Shown here piece by piece: positions 42,785-51,831 of a stretch of DNA of 54,083 bases (positions are counted from its first letter, which is position 1; each line of letters starts with the position of its first letter). Both the position numbers and the translations under genes were made by a program. A model generated the notes under the pieces. It saw nothing but the letters and a program-made list of their open reading frames with translations, was not told the origin of the DNA and did no database searches. Origin of the DNA: an uncultured Collinsella sp. (GTDB taxonomy: Bacteria > Actinomycetota > Coriobacteriia > Coriobacteriales > Coriobacteriaceae); contig CABUNJ010000016.1 of assembly GCA_902492935.1 (NCBI GenBank), positions 1-54,083 of the forward strand, in the 5' to 3' direction.

Positions 42785-43501
42785 CTAGAGACTCAGAGCC
42801 TTCTTAAGCGGCACGACGCGGCGGCGCGAAACCGGCACGCGTTCGTCGACGCCCGTAATGCCCAGCTGGATGGCACCCGAGGGCACCGTCTCGACATCCG
42901 TGACGCACGCCAAGTTGACGATATAGCGGCGGTGAACACGGAAGAAGCCAAAGTCGCAGAGCTTGGCCTCAAACTGCGCCAGCGAGGTCGTCGACAAAAA
43001 GCGATCATCGACGGTATAGATGCAGGAGTAATCGTCCTTGGCCATGATAAAGCGAATGTCGTCCACGGGAATGAGCACCTTGCGGCCGCCCTTTTCCACC
43101 GGGATACGCTCGATGGTCACCTTGCTGTCCGTAACCGGCTTGGCGCGTTGCATGACCTTCTCGATCGCGCGATCCAAGCGAGCTTCCTCGACCGGCTTCA
43201 TCAGATAATCGACGGCATCCACGTCGAATGCCTCGACCGCATGGTCACTATACGCAGTCACAAACACGATCGCCGGCGGATTTTTGAGCTTATGCAGCGC
43301 CTCGGCAAGTTGCAGGCCCGAGGCACCGGGCATCGAGATATCGAGAAACACGACATCCACGCGACTTTCCATAAGCATCTCGATGGCGGAGCGGACGCTC
43401 GACGCCTCCGTGATCGTGCCGATCTTGCCCGTTTGCTCGAGCAGGAAGCGAAGCTCCGAGCGAGCCGGCGCCTCATCATCCACAATCATCGCACGCAGCA
43501 T
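42785..43501 (-). CDS. LytTR-family response regulator, operon-linked
   Basis: Predicted 238-residue regulator. The receiver domain spans about 1-120, with acidic pocket D8/D9 in IVDDE and phospho-acceptor D54 in VFLDISMPG; K in YLMKPVEEAR is the conserved lysine. The LytTR DNA-binding domain spans about 133-236 (VLIPVDDIRFIMAKDDYSCI, FFRVHRRYIVNL). The ATG at 43501 was taken because the receiver begins there. The sensor kinase gene is 72 bases upstream on the same strand, with a glycosyltransferase gene above it. The order is glycosyltransferase, kinase, regulator, which suggests control of cell-surface or murein-related functions; no target is identified. Confidence 0.94.
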   Translation of the reverse strand: MLRAMIVDDEAPARSELRFLLEQTGKIGTITEASSVRSAIEMLMESRVDVVFLDISMPGASGLQLAEALHKLKNPPAIVFVTAYSDHAVEAFDVDAVDYLMKPVEEARLDRAIEKVMQRAKPVTDSKVTIERIPVEKGGRKVLIPVDDIRFIMAKDDYSCIYTVDDRFLSTTSLAQFEAKLCDFGFFRVHRRYIVNLACVTDVETVPSGAIQLGITGVDERVPVSRRRVVPLKKALSL

Positions 43502-43573
43502 AGGGATAAAACCTTTCGTCAACTAACTACGCCGGGCATCCGTCGTATGACGTTGAGCCCGTAGCCTTTTATT

Positions 43574-44917
43574 TTACTCTTGAATGTCGAAGATGCTCTC
43601 TGACAAATCAAGATGAAGGAGCACTTTGGTGCCCTTGCCCGGCGCCGATTCGACACGCGTATAGGAGTGCGGCCCATAAAAGCGATGGATGCGCTCCGAA
43701 ATATTGTGCATGGCCACACCGGCGCCGCCACCCTGGGGAGAGCTGGCGTCGGGACGGGCAGAGCGCTCGTCAAACAGTCTGGCGGCGGTACCCTCATCCA
43801 TGCCCACGCCATTATCGGCCACGGCAATCAAGATTGCATCCTCGCCGTCTTGGTGAACGGTCACGTCGATCCTCAGGGCGTCGTCATCGCCCATACCATG
43901 ACGTACGGCGTTCTCGACAATCGGCTGGATCACGAACGCCGGCACCAGCGTATCTTCCACGTCCTCGGACACATCGAACGTCGCAAGCACGCGGTCCTCG
44001 CCAAAGCGGGCCTTCTCAAAGGTAAGGTAGCGCTTGGTCTGTGCAACCTCGCGCGAGACCGGAATAAGCGATCCCGAGTTGTCGAGCGTGGCACGATAGA
44101 ACGATGAGAACTCACGAAGCAGTTCGCGGGCCCGCAGCGGGTCGGTGCGCGTAAACGATGCAATGGTGTTCAGCGTGTTGAACAGGAAGTGCGGGTTAAT
44201 CTGCGCCTGCAGCGCACGCACCTCAGCGCGCGCTGTGAGTTCCTTTTGCACCTCGAGCTCGTGGATGGCGAGCTGCGTGGACAAGATCTCGGCAAAGCCC
44301 GAGGCAAGCGCGTACTGGGTACGGTCGACGGCGCGCGGGGTCTTGTAGTAGAACTTGAGCGTGCCGACGGTACGATCGCCCACCTTGATGGGGGCGATAA
44401 TGCCGGCGGGGACTTGGTTGTGCGAGCCATCCGAGCCCACGACATCCACCATACGGTTGAACGACTGCACGATGCCATGTTCGATAACGTAGCGTGTGGC
44501 AAGCGTGTGGATGGGAGAATCTGGCAGTAGTTTTTCCTCAAACTCGCCCGCGCAGGCCAACACGTTGCCCTCGTCGGTGATGGCCACCGTCATGGCGCGC
44601 GTCTCGGGCAAAATGCGCCGGCACACCAAACGCGCCGACTCCTGCGTCAGACCGCCCTTAATGTCCTCGAGCATGGCCGAGGCCACCGAGAGCGTCTCCT
44701 CGGTGTACTGGGAGCGCACCGAATCGGGATTGAGCGTCAAAAAGATAAAGATGCACAGAAAGATGCACAGCAGCGCGCAGGCAATCACCGTGGCGATCGG
44801 CTCGATACCGGTCACCAAGGCAAAAATAAAGTACACCAGCACGCAAATGGCGCAGGCAACGGCAATGATGCGAAAGATTGATATTGAACTATCGCGCTGG
44901 GCGCGGCGGTCGATCAT
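43574..44917 (-). CDS. LytS-type sensor histidine kinase
   Basis: Predicted 447-residue kinase. Two membrane helices (about 12-36 and 40-62) replace the larger 5TMR sensor of classical LytS. A GAF-like domain follows (about 75-215: SDGSHNQVPAGIIAPIKVGD), then the HisKA_7TM/His_kinase region with phospho-histidine H243 in QAQINPHFLFNTLN, a N-box in IVENAVRHGMG and a G-box in GGGAGVAMHNISER. It should phosphorylate the adjacent LytTR regulator. Its start overlaps the glycosyltransferase stop by four bases (ATGA), so the two are translationally coupled. Confidence 0.95.
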   Translation of the reverse strand: MIDRRAQRDSSISIFRIIAVACAICVLVYFIFALVTGIEPIATVIACALLCIFLCIFIFLTLNPDSVRSQYTEETLSVASAMLEDIKGGLTQESARLVCRRILPETRAMTVAITDEGNVLACAGEFEEKLLPDSPIHTLATRYVIEHGIVQSFNRMVDVVGSDGSHNQVPAGIIAPIKVGDRTVGTLKFYYKTPRAVDRTQYALASGFAEILSTQLAIHELEVQKELTARAEVRALQAQINPHFLFNTLNTIASFTRTDPLRARELLREFSSFYRATLDNSGSLIPVSREVAQTKRYLTFEKARFGEDRVLATFDVSEDVEDTLVPAFVIQPIVENAVRHGMGDDDALRIDVTVHQDGEDAILIAVADNGVGMDEGTAARLFDERSARPDASSPQGGGAGVAMHNISERIHRFYGPHSYTRVESAPGKGTKVLLHLDLSESIFDIQE

Positions 44918-46101
44918 TCGGCCCCCTCCAGGATACTGATCAGTTGCGCGTCACGCCAAAGCCCGTCCATGATCTTGGGCCAAAAGCTCTGGAAACGCAG
45001 GTAGCTTGCAGCGTTTTGGCGCGCATAGGCCTTTGCCTCGTCGATACCATGGCGCCAGATGCGCAGGTAGCCCTCATGCTCGCGGGTAAACACGCTGCGG
45101 ACCATGGCGGTCTTGCACACGCGGTCGTCGAGCTCGCGCGAAATCCACGGGCCCGGGTAGGGCATGAGCGATGCCGCCGTAACGGGAATGAGCTCCTTTT
45201 GATGCGCGGCGAATGTCAACTTGGCCCGTTCGTAGTACCAACGGTATACATCCTGCATAAAGCGCGGTGAGCGCTTTTCGGACTCCGGGGGCAGATGACG
45301 CACGGTCCACTCGTTATCGAACCACACGTCGTAGCCAAACATGCGCATGTTAAAGAGGTAATCCAAATCCTCGCCGCGGGTGATAAACGGGTCAAAGGCC
45401 ACACGCGTAAAGGCGCGGGCGTGCAGGGCCATCAGGCCGCCGCACACGTAATTGGAGCGCGAGATGCGGGTGCCCGAGAGCGCCTTTTTCATCCAACGGT
45501 TGAACTCGATGCGCTTGGTCCACCAACGATGGCAGATGCCCGCCTTGTCCGTGGGAGCCAGCGGCGAGCCGTCGCGATCGTAGAAATAACCGCTCTTGAC
45601 CAAGATCGGCAAGCCCTGACGCGTCTGCTGCCCCAACGCATAGGTCGCGCGCTTCATAAAGTCGGCGTCGATGACAGTCTCATCGTCATCCAAAAAGATA
45701 ACCGCGTCATGACCCAGCACAGCGGCACAGGCTAGCCCCATGTTGCGGATGGCACCGTAGCCTCGCAGGCTCACGCACTCGCCCGAACCCTTGGGCGCGA
45801 TCTGAGCAACCCGGTCTGCGATACGCGAGGCCTGGGTGTTGGTGACAACGGTGACCTTGAGCGTGGGATGCGCGTCGACAATCTCGTGCACGCGCAGCGA
45901 CACATCGGCTGTGGCAGAAACGGGACAGACCACCAAAAGGATGATGCGCGGGATGTCACGTACCTGCTCAAGCGAGGTCAGGCAGCGGTCGAGTTCGGGA
46001 TTGTCGGCGTTGAGTCGCGTCGAATGGTCATAGGTGCCAGGGGCGTTTGCGCAAGCGTCATCGCCCGCCCAATACGTTGGAATCACGACCGTGGCGTTCA
46101 T
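44914..46101 (-). CDS. Family 2-like glycosyltransferase, kinase-coupled
   Basis: Predicted 395-residue protein. The GT-A fold begins TVVIPTYWAGDD, has SLRGYGAIRNMGLACAAVLG, and the metal-binding site FLDDDETVIDADF (the DxD motif), followed by FDPFITRGEDLDYLFNMRMF as the acceptor loop with the catalytic ED. No membrane segment is evident, so it acts in the cytoplasm, probably on a lipid-linked or soluble acceptor; the product is unknown. It overlaps the sensor kinase gene by four bases and is the first gene of the glycosyltransferase-kinase-regulator operon, which is an uncommon pairing for LytS/LytTR. Confidence 0.9.
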   Translation of the reverse strand: MNATVVIPTYWAGDDACANAPGTYDHSTRLNADNPELDRCLTSLEQVRDIPRIILLVVCPVSATADVSLRVHEIVDAHPTLKVTVVTNTQASRIADRVAQIAPKGSGECVSLRGYGAIRNMGLACAAVLGHDAVIFLDDDETVIDADFMKRATYALGQQTRQGLPILVKSGYFYDRDGSPLAPTDKAGICHRWWTKRIEFNRWMKKALSGTRISRSNYVCGGLMALHARAFTRVAFDPFITRGEDLDYLFNMRMFGYDVWFDNEWTVRHLPPESEKRSPRFMQDVYRWYYERAKLTFAAHQKELIPVTAASLMPYPGPWISRELDDRVCKTAMVRSVFTREHEGYLRIWRHGIDEAKAYARQNAASYLRFQSFWPKIMDGLWRDAQLISILEGAE

Positions 46102-46121
46102 GCCTTACCCTCCCTGCAACA

Positions 46122-46158
46122 CAAAAACGGGACGCCGCCAAACACAGGCGACGCCCCG
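46122..46158 (-). terminator. Intrinsic terminator of the UMF1 transporter gene
   Basis: CGGGACGCCGCC (46128-46139) pairs imperfectly with GGCGACGCCCCG (46147-46158), and TTTTTG follows on the minus strand. It stands about 115 bases after the transporter stop. Confidence 0.65.
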
Positions 46159-46272
46159 CGACCTAGCTGATTCCATCATACCCACTTGGGCAAATCATTG
46201 CTCGCAAGTCGCAATGTTTATTGCGGATAACCCCAAAAGAGTACCGCGGACAGGCACAATAGCCGCTCGCTC

Positions 46273-47532
46273 CTATGCGGCATGCTCTGCCGCCCGAGTC
46301 ATGCGAGACAGGCGGACCAGCAGCATAAAGCCAACGACCAGCAGCACACCAATGGAAAGGACGCCCAGCGACGGGTTGCCGGTCAGCGAGGTGACAACCG
46401 ACACCAGGAAGGTGCCCATAACGCTTGCATAACGGCCAAAGATGTCAAAGAAGCCGTAGTACTCGTTGGACTTTTCCTTGGGGATAATGCGGCCAAAGTA
46501 GCTACGGCTGAGGGCCTGCACGCCGCCCTGGAACAGGCCGACCATAACGGCAAGCACCCAGAATTCAAAGGCGGTCTTTAGGAAGAACGCGGCGAACAGC
46601 ACAATGCCCATGTAGGCGGCGACCGCCACCAGGATCATGTTGAGCGTGCCCACGCGTCCGGCGAGCTTGCCGTAGATAATGGCGGACGGAAAGGCCACGA
46701 ACTGCGTAACGAGCAGCGCCAGCACCAGCTGCGTCGAATCGATACCCAAGGCCGATCCGTAACTGGTGGCCATGGAAATGACCGTGTGCACACCGTCGAT
46801 ATAGAAGAAGAACGCGATCATGTAGACCAGCACGGTCTTGTTGTGGGCGATCTCGCGCATGGTGTGTCCGACCTCGGAGAACACACCGCCCACGATGTGG
46901 CCGATAGTGTCCTCGGGACCGCGCTCGCGACCGTACTTTTGCTTATAGGTGCGAATGAGCGGCAGGGTAAAGATGAGCCACCAGGCACCAGTGATGATAA
47001 ACGACAGACGCGTTGCCAGCATGGTGGGGACGCCAAGAGCGGGGCCACCCATGATGAGCGCCAGGCAGATGACGAACGGCACGGTGGAACCGATATAGCC
47101 CCAGGCATAGCCCGAGCTGGACACGGCGTCCATGCGCTCGTCGGTGGTAATGTCGGGCAGCATGGCGTCGTAGAACGTCATAGAAGAGTTAAGGCCGATG
47201 GTGCACAGCACGTACACGGTCAAAAATGCCATGGCGGACATCGGGATAGCCTGCGCCAGGCAAAGCACCAGGCCCGTGAGGAAGAAGCCCAAGAAGAACT
47301 TGATCTTGTTGCCGGCGTAGTCGGCAAGCGCGCCCAGAATGGGCATGAGCATGGCGATGACCAGCGAGGCGATCGTCTGCGCATTGCCCCAAGCGACCAC
47401 CAGGTCGGCCGAGGAAGCGCCGGTATTGATGGCGTTAAAGTAAATGGGCACCACCGAGGTATTGAGCAGCACAAGGGCCGAATTGCCCACATCATACATA
47501 ACCCAGTTACGCTCGAGCTTGGTGTATTTCAT
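46273..47532 (-). CDS. UMF1-family MFS transporter
   Basis: Predicted 419-residue membrane protein with twelve hydrophobic segments. The N terminus LERNWVMYDVGNSALVLLNT and GALADYAGNKIKFFLGFF, with LPDITTDERMDAVSSSGYAW, match the UMF1 (Atg22-like) MFS family. The central loop is charged (TYKQKYGRERGPEDT). In the second half EFWVLAVMVGLFQGGVQALS and SRSYFGRIIPKEKSNEYYGF are diagnostic. Substrate unknown; amino-acid efflux is known for the yeast vacuolar member. GAAGGG precedes the ATG at 47532. It is a separate unit, with its own terminator. Confidence 0.93.
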   Translation of the reverse strand: MKYTKLERNWVMYDVGNSALVLLNTSVVPIYFNAINTGASSADLVVAWGNAQTIASLVIAMLMPILGALADYAGNKIKFFLGFFLTGLVLCLAQAIPMSAMAFLTVYVLCTIGLNSSMTFYDAMLPDITTDERMDAVSSSGYAWGYIGSTVPFVICLALIMGGPALGVPTMLATRLSFIITGAWWLIFTLPLIRTYKQKYGRERGPEDTIGHIVGGVFSEVGHTMREIAHNKTVLVYMIAFFFYIDGVHTVISMATSYGSALGIDSTQLVLALLVTQFVAFPSAIIYGKLAGRVGTLNMILVAVAAYMGIVLFAAFFLKTAFEFWVLAVMVGLFQGGVQALSRSYFGRIIPKEKSNEYYGFFDIFGRYASVMGTFLVSVVTSLTGNPSLGVLSIGVLLVVGFMLLVRLSRMTRAAEHAA

Positions 47533-47633
47533 GGACAGGGACCCTTCGTATTCGCCCGATATGCAGTTAGTTCATCGTACCCCAATTGTCCAGAACCGCC
47601 AGTAAGGATTCGGCAAAGGGGCACGCACGGGCC

Positions 47634-48578
47634 CTATTCCTCGCGGTCGAACTCCTCATCGGCATTGAGCACGCGACCGCTGTAGTTGACGTGGCCGGTC
47701 ACGGCATCCATGTCACCGGTCTCGATAAAACGTGCGACCGTGCACTCGTAATCGACCAGCGCGCGATCAAAGACCTCGGGGAAACTCTCGTTCGAGACCT
47801 CGTCGGTAAAGGGATTCTTCCATGTCAGATGGCCCAGGTTACCGGTGCGCTCGGGCAGCTCCGTCGTCACGCGATGGGCAAGGCCGTCGAGCAGCGAGTA
47901 GTCGTGCACCAAGCCCTCAACCAGCGAGATCGCGCGCGTCTTTGCGGAGCCGGCCGGCTCAATCGCGCGGTAAAGTCGCTGCATATTGGCAACGGCAGCA
48001 CCGTACTCCCCCGCCGGAATGTCAATGCCGTACACGCGTCCGGCAACATAGCTCATCAGCACGCCGGCCACGCGATTGATGCGATCGGTGGTGACGATCT
48101 CGCCCGCCGGCGGGTAATCGTCAACCGTAGCGCCATCGCGTTTAAGCTGCAGCATCAGCACATCCAGGTCACTCTCGATCACGGCATGGACCTGACTGCT
48201 CGAATCCTCAAGCTCTGGATCGGACTCCACGATGCCAAACTGCTGCTCATAGACAAAGGGATGGGCGTTGCGGTCGAGCACGTAATGAGACAGCAGGCCC
48301 AGCGCAAAGGCACGACCCAAGCTGGCGTCGCGCGGCAGCAGATGCGACACGCCGTCGCGCAGGCACGCGAACTGGCGAGACATGCGCGACCGATGCATGA
48401 CCTGTGCCAGCAGCGTGCAGTCGGAAACACGCGGTGTCAGAATGTGAAAGAAAAACGGGTCGGGGCCTTGGTTGCCCAAGGTAAAGGCAATGCGCTCTTC
48501 ATCGGACGTGATGACGCCCTGCGGAAGACGGTCGATGCTTTCCTCGCCAAACAGATGATGGGTGATAAGCGCGGGCAT
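47634..48578 (-). CDS. Zinc-dependent phospholipase C-like protein (Zn_dep_PLPC)
   Basis: Predicted 314-residue protein of the Zn_dep_PLPC fold. The helical core is seen in MPALITHHLFGEESIDRL, AFTLGNQGPDPFFFHILTPR, AFALGLLSHYVLDRNAHPFV and LPERTGNLGHLTWKNPFTDE; these histidines and aspartates are the expected metal ligands. Unlike clostridial alpha-toxins it has no signal peptide and no C2-like domain, so it is probably cytoplasmic and not a toxin; a nuclease/phosphodiesterase-like role in the same fold class cannot be excluded. The ATG at 48578 has AAAGGATC upstream. It is monocistronic. Confidence 0.85.
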   Translation of the reverse strand: MPALITHHLFGEESIDRLPQGVITSDEERIAFTLGNQGPDPFFFHILTPRVSDCTLLAQVMHRSRMSRQFACLRDGVSHLLPRDASLGRAFALGLLSHYVLDRNAHPFVYEQQFGIVESDPELEDSSSQVHAVIESDLDVLMLQLKRDGATVDDYPPAGEIVTTDRINRVAGVLMSYVAGRVYGIDIPAGEYGAAVANMQRLYRAIEPAGSAKTRAISLVEGLVHDYSLLDGLAHRVTTELPERTGNLGHLTWKNPFTDEVSNESFPEVFDRALVDYECTVARFIETGDMDAVTGHVNYSGRVLNADEEFDREE

Positions 48579-48670
48579 AATGATCCTTTCGATTTCATTC
48601 GATGCCACCCATTATGCCCACCGCGCGCCCATGCCAAACCTGCGATGGTAAACGACGACACGCAAGCCTC

Positions 48671-49405
48671 TTACGCAAGCCCCAGGTGCGACTTGACCTC
48701 GGCAGCGCGACGGCGGGACACGGGCACCGCCGAGCTCACGCGATCGAGCCTGAGCTCCATAAGACCCGTGGAACCGATCTCGACATTGTGCACGTCTTCC
48801 AAATTGACCAGATAGCTACGGTGGACACGGATAAAGCCCTCGGAGGCCAGGCGCCGCTCGAGCGAGGAAATCGACTCATTGATCAGGTACGTTCCCTCGG
48901 CGCAGATGGCGTTGCAAAAATCGGCGCGCGCCTCAAAGTAGCAGACGTCTGCGGCGGGAATGAACACCTTTTTGCCCCCGCGGTCCACCGTCAGACGCAA
49001 AGGCTGGCGCGGAGCGTGGATAACACGACGGGCGCCCAGGGCTGTCTCGATCTTGTCGAGTGCCTTTGACAGGCGTGCGTCCTCGACCGGCTTGACGACA
49101 TAGTCGACCGCATCGAGGTTATACGCATCGGCGGCAAACTCGGCAAATGCCGTCACAAACACCACGATTGGCGGCGTCTTTAGGTTCTGCAGCGTCTCGG
49201 CAAGCTCAATTCCCGAGCGACCGGGCATGGTAATGTCTAAAAACAGCACGTCGGGCTTGTTCGACAGGATCGACTCCACGGCTTCGGTGACATTGCCCGC
49301 CTCGGCAATCTGGCCCACACGCGTATCCTTTTCCAACAGATAGCGTAGCTCAGCCCTAATGGGAGGCTCGTCATCAACCACCAAGATGTTCCAGCCTTCG
49401 GACAT
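48671..49405 (-). CDS. LytTR-family response regulator, orphan
   Basis: Predicted 244-residue regulator, similar in layout to the one at 42785. The receiver has acidic pocket D11/D12 and phospho-acceptor D57 in FLDITMPGRSG; the lysine is in YVVKPVEDARLS. The LytTR domain is about 132-240 (VFIPAADVCYFEARADFCNA, FIRVHRSYLVNLEDVHNVEI). The ATG at 49405 is preceded by GAGGGG. No kinase gene adjoins, so it may answer to the sensor kinase at 43574 or another distant one; the two regulators are similar enough for cross-talk. It is divergent from nhaA with a short repeat between. Confidence 0.93.
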   Translation of the reverse strand: MSEGWNILVVDDEPPIRAELRYLLEKDTRVGQIAEAGNVTEAVESILSNKPDVLFLDITMPGRSGIELAETLQNLKTPPIVVFVTAFAEFAADAYNLDAVDYVVKPVEDARLSKALDKIETALGARRVIHAPRQPLRLTVDRGGKKVFIPAADVCYFEARADFCNAICAEGTYLINESISSLERRLASEGFIRVHRSYLVNLEDVHNVEIGSTGLMELRLDRVSSAVPVSRRRAAEVKSHLGLA

Positions 49406-49473
49406 ATGCGCTTCCCCTCTTTTTTCTCAATCCAACCACGTGCTACGCCGTTAGCGGCGCCGGCTCATGGTCG

Positions 49474-49497
49474 TTTAAGAACGTCCCCAATGACTAG
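49474..49497 (+). repeat. Distant copy of the GGGGACGTTCTT repeat at nhaA
   Basis: TTTAAGAACGTCCCCAATGA is identical to the unit at 16407-16426. The surrounding bases continue the match to CTA. It lies just before the likely nhaA start; an in-frame ATG at 49490 is inside the repeat. Confidence 0.85.
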
Positions 49498-49504
49498 ATA
49501 CGGG

Positions 49505-50899
49505 ATGCATAGGAACAGAACGCGGCACCGATTCCGCAATCAAAAATCGTTGCCGTTCCAGCCGTTGCACGCCGGTGCGCGCAAGCCCGCCATCCAGCGC
49601 ATCACCAGCAACGGCACCATCGCCGCAGCCGCTATGGTGCTTGCCGCCATCGTAGCCGTGATCGTGGCGAACACCGACGCCTACTTTGCCGTACGCGAAT
49701 TTCTCGAGGCACCGCTCGCCGTGCAGGTGGGGCCCTTTATCGGCAGCATCTCGCTTGAAGGTTTTATCAACGACTTCCTGATGGCGATCTTCTTCCTCTC
49801 CGTGGGAATCGAGCTCAAATACGAGCTCACCGCCGGCGTTCTTACTAATCCACGTCACGCGCTCATGCCCATCCTTGCGGCATGCGGCGGTGTAGCCGTG
49901 CCCGCTTTGATCTACAGCGCCCTCAACGCGGGCGGCAACATCGGCGGCTGGGCCGTACCCATCGCAACCGACATCGCCTTTGCGCTGGGCATCATGTCAC
50001 TTACGGGCGACAAAGTGGCGCCCGCCGCAAAGGTGTTCTTCTCCACACTGGCCATCGCCGACGACTTGCTCGGCATCATCGTTATCGCGCTCTTTTACGG
50101 GCAAACGCCCTCCATCCCTTGGCTGGCCGCAGCCGTCGGCGTTTGCGTGCTGCTGGGATTGCTCAATGTGCTGCAGGTATTCCATGCTCGCTATTATGTG
50201 ATTCTCGGCATCCTACTGTGGTTTTGCATGCTCAACTCGGGCGTGCACGCCGCCCTCGCCGGCGTGATCTTGGCATTCTTCCTGCCCGCACGTTCCGACA
50301 TTCGCCTCGACTCGGTCAAAGATTGGCTGAGCGACCGCGGCGATGAGCTCGACGACATCTACGATCCGCAGATGCATGTGCTGGGCCAGCACGAGTTCAC
50401 GCACACCGCCAAGCGCGTGGAGAACATCATGCACCGCGTGACGCCACCGCTGCAGCGTGTGGAAACGACCATTGCCACGCCGGTCAACTTTATCATCCTG
50501 CCGCTCTTTGCCTTTGCAAATGCCCAGCTCAGGCTTGTTGGCGTTGATATGGCAAGCGTAGTGACCGACCCGGTGGCACTTGGCTGTTTCTTTGGTCTGG
50601 TCTTGGGAAAGCCCATCGGCATCATCGCCGTCACGGCACTGAGTGTGAAGGACGGCTTCTCGCTCCTGCCCGAGGGCGCTACGTGGGGGCAGATGCTCTG
50701 CGTGGGAGTCCTGGGCGGCGTGGGCTTTACCATGTGCATTTTGATCTCGGGCCTGTCGTTTAGTTCCGGCCCCGAGCAGCTGGCCGCCAAGTGCGCGGTT
50801 CTCGCCGCGAGTGTCACCGCTTCGCTGTTGGGCTTGGCGCTGCTCAATATCACTCATGCGGCGAAGGCACGCAAGGGCGAGCAGGCGGCCGCGGAGTAG
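49505..50899 (+). CDS. nhaA: Na+/H+ antiporter NhaA
   Basis: Predicted 464-residue antiporter (start uncertain). Landmarks are INDFLMAIFFLSVGIELKYE, GWAVPIATDIAFALGIMSLT and AIADDLLGIIVIALFY, the last carrying the paired aspartates (D163/D164 equivalents) of the ion site; the C-terminal LGKPIGII and GVLGGVGFTMCILISGL are typical. Twelve membrane segments are expected. Exchange of internal Na+ for external protons would help in bile and salt. The ATG at 49505 is the only Met near the family start besides 49490; neither has a strong ribosome site, so a basic N-terminal tail of about 35 residues is tentative. It is divergent from the orphan LytTR gene. Confidence 0.9.
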   Translation: MHRNRTRHRFRNQKSLPFQPLHAGARKPAIQRITSNGTIAAAAMVLAAIVAVIVANTDAYFAVREFLEAPLAVQVGPFIGSISLEGFINDFLMAIFFLSVGIELKYELTAGVLTNPRHALMPILAACGGVAVPALIYSALNAGGNIGGWAVPIATDIAFALGIMSLTGDKVAPAAKVFFSTLAIADDLLGIIVIALFYGQTPSIPWLAAAVGVCVLLGLLNVLQVFHARYYVILGILLWFCMLNSGVHAALAGVILAFFLPARSDIRLDSVKDWLSDRGDELDDIYDPQMHVLGQHEFTHTAKRVENIMHRVTPPLQRVETTIATPVNFIILPLFAFANAQLRLVGVDMASVVTDPVALGCFFGLVLGKPIGIIAVTALSVKDGFSLLPEGATWGQMLCVGVLGGVGFTMCILISGLSFSSGPEQLAAKCAVLAASVTASLLGLALLNITHAAKARKGEQAAAE

Positions 50900-50930
50900 G
50901 CGGCGCGCCCAAGCTGAGCTGCTGCCCTCG

Positions 50931-51605
50931 TTATTCGCCTGCCCGCAAGCCGTACTTTCGCACCACACGGTCGATGCGGCGTGTCCACGGGACATAGAGC
51001 GCAGCAAGAAATACGCAGGTAGCGGCGCTATGCGTAAGGTCAAACGGCACTGCCGCCGAGACACGCGCGATGGCGCCCGCCACCGTGAGCAGCTGTACAA
51101 AACCAATTACGTCATATGCGTTGATAATCACGCCGTACAGTAAACCCGAAGCGGCTCCATACGCGAGCAGCGCCGGCGTGCGAACCGATCCGCTCGCACG
51201 TCTAAAGGCCCCAGCGTGAGCGAGCAATCCGCCCACATAGCCAACCACACCCCAGGCATACATCTGCCATGGCGTCCACATGCCCTGGCCAAAAAAGAAG
51301 TTGCTGGTAAGAGCAGCCAACGCGCCTACCATAAAGCCCGAGCGCGCACCCAAGCATGCACCCGCGATAACGGCGATAGCCGAGACGGGCTTGAAATCAG
51401 GGATGGGCCCAAACAGGATGCGTCCCGCCGCCAGGGCAGCCAGCACAAGCGTGGGCATGATCTGCCGCAGAGCCGGACGACTCGTCTCGTAACCTGCAAA
51501 GAACATGGCAAGCACGAGCACCACCATGGCGAGCATCAACAGGGCAGACTGGGCAATGCCCAGATACAGCATGATGCCCATGCACAGCGGCACGAGCAGA
51601 AGCAC
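50931..51605 (-). CDS. ECF transporter S component
   Basis: Predicted 224-residue membrane subunit with about six helices. The segment AALAAGRILFGPIPDFKPVS, then GACLGARSGFMVGALAALTS and GMWTPWQMYAWGVVGYVGGL, is typical of S components for cobalamin- or vitamin-like substrates. The S protein binds the vitamin and docks to an energising ECF module. No EcfA or EcfT gene is nearby, so it is probably a group II S component sharing a common module. The start is GTG 51605, supported by GAGGGG four bases upstream. It converges with nhaA. The 226-bp gap above (51606-51831) shows no gene. Confidence 0.82.
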   Translation of the reverse strand: MLLLVPLCMGIMLYLGIAQSALLMLAMVVLVLAMFFAGYETSRPALRQIMPTLVLAALAAGRILFGPIPDFKPVSAIAVIAGACLGARSGFMVGALAALTSNFFFGQGMWTPWQMYAWGVVGYVGGLLAHAGAFRRASGSVRTPALLAYGAASGLLYGVIINAYDVIGFVQLLTVAGAIARVSAAVPFDLTHSAATCVFLAALYVPWTRRIDRVVRKYGLRAGE

Positions 51606-51831
51606 CGGCCCCTCTATGTAGCGCTATATGCGAGCAAACACGCTGGCTCCCCTTACGACCTTTCCCTATCGTTCGCGCCCCAATGTGGCACACGCGCAGC
51701 TCAGATTCATCGACGATGCACACCGATCATTAAACAGAAGAACGCGCGTGCGGTGGGAGCCAATCGCATGCGCGCAAAAAGGAGAGACGAATTATCACGA
51801 ATGATTCGTTTTGACAGGCCGACCCTTCAGG

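Noticed and set aside
47634..48578. Secreted phospholipase C toxin
   Set aside because: The zinc-PLC-like core is present, but there is no signal peptide or membrane-binding C2 domain, so a toxin role is not supported.
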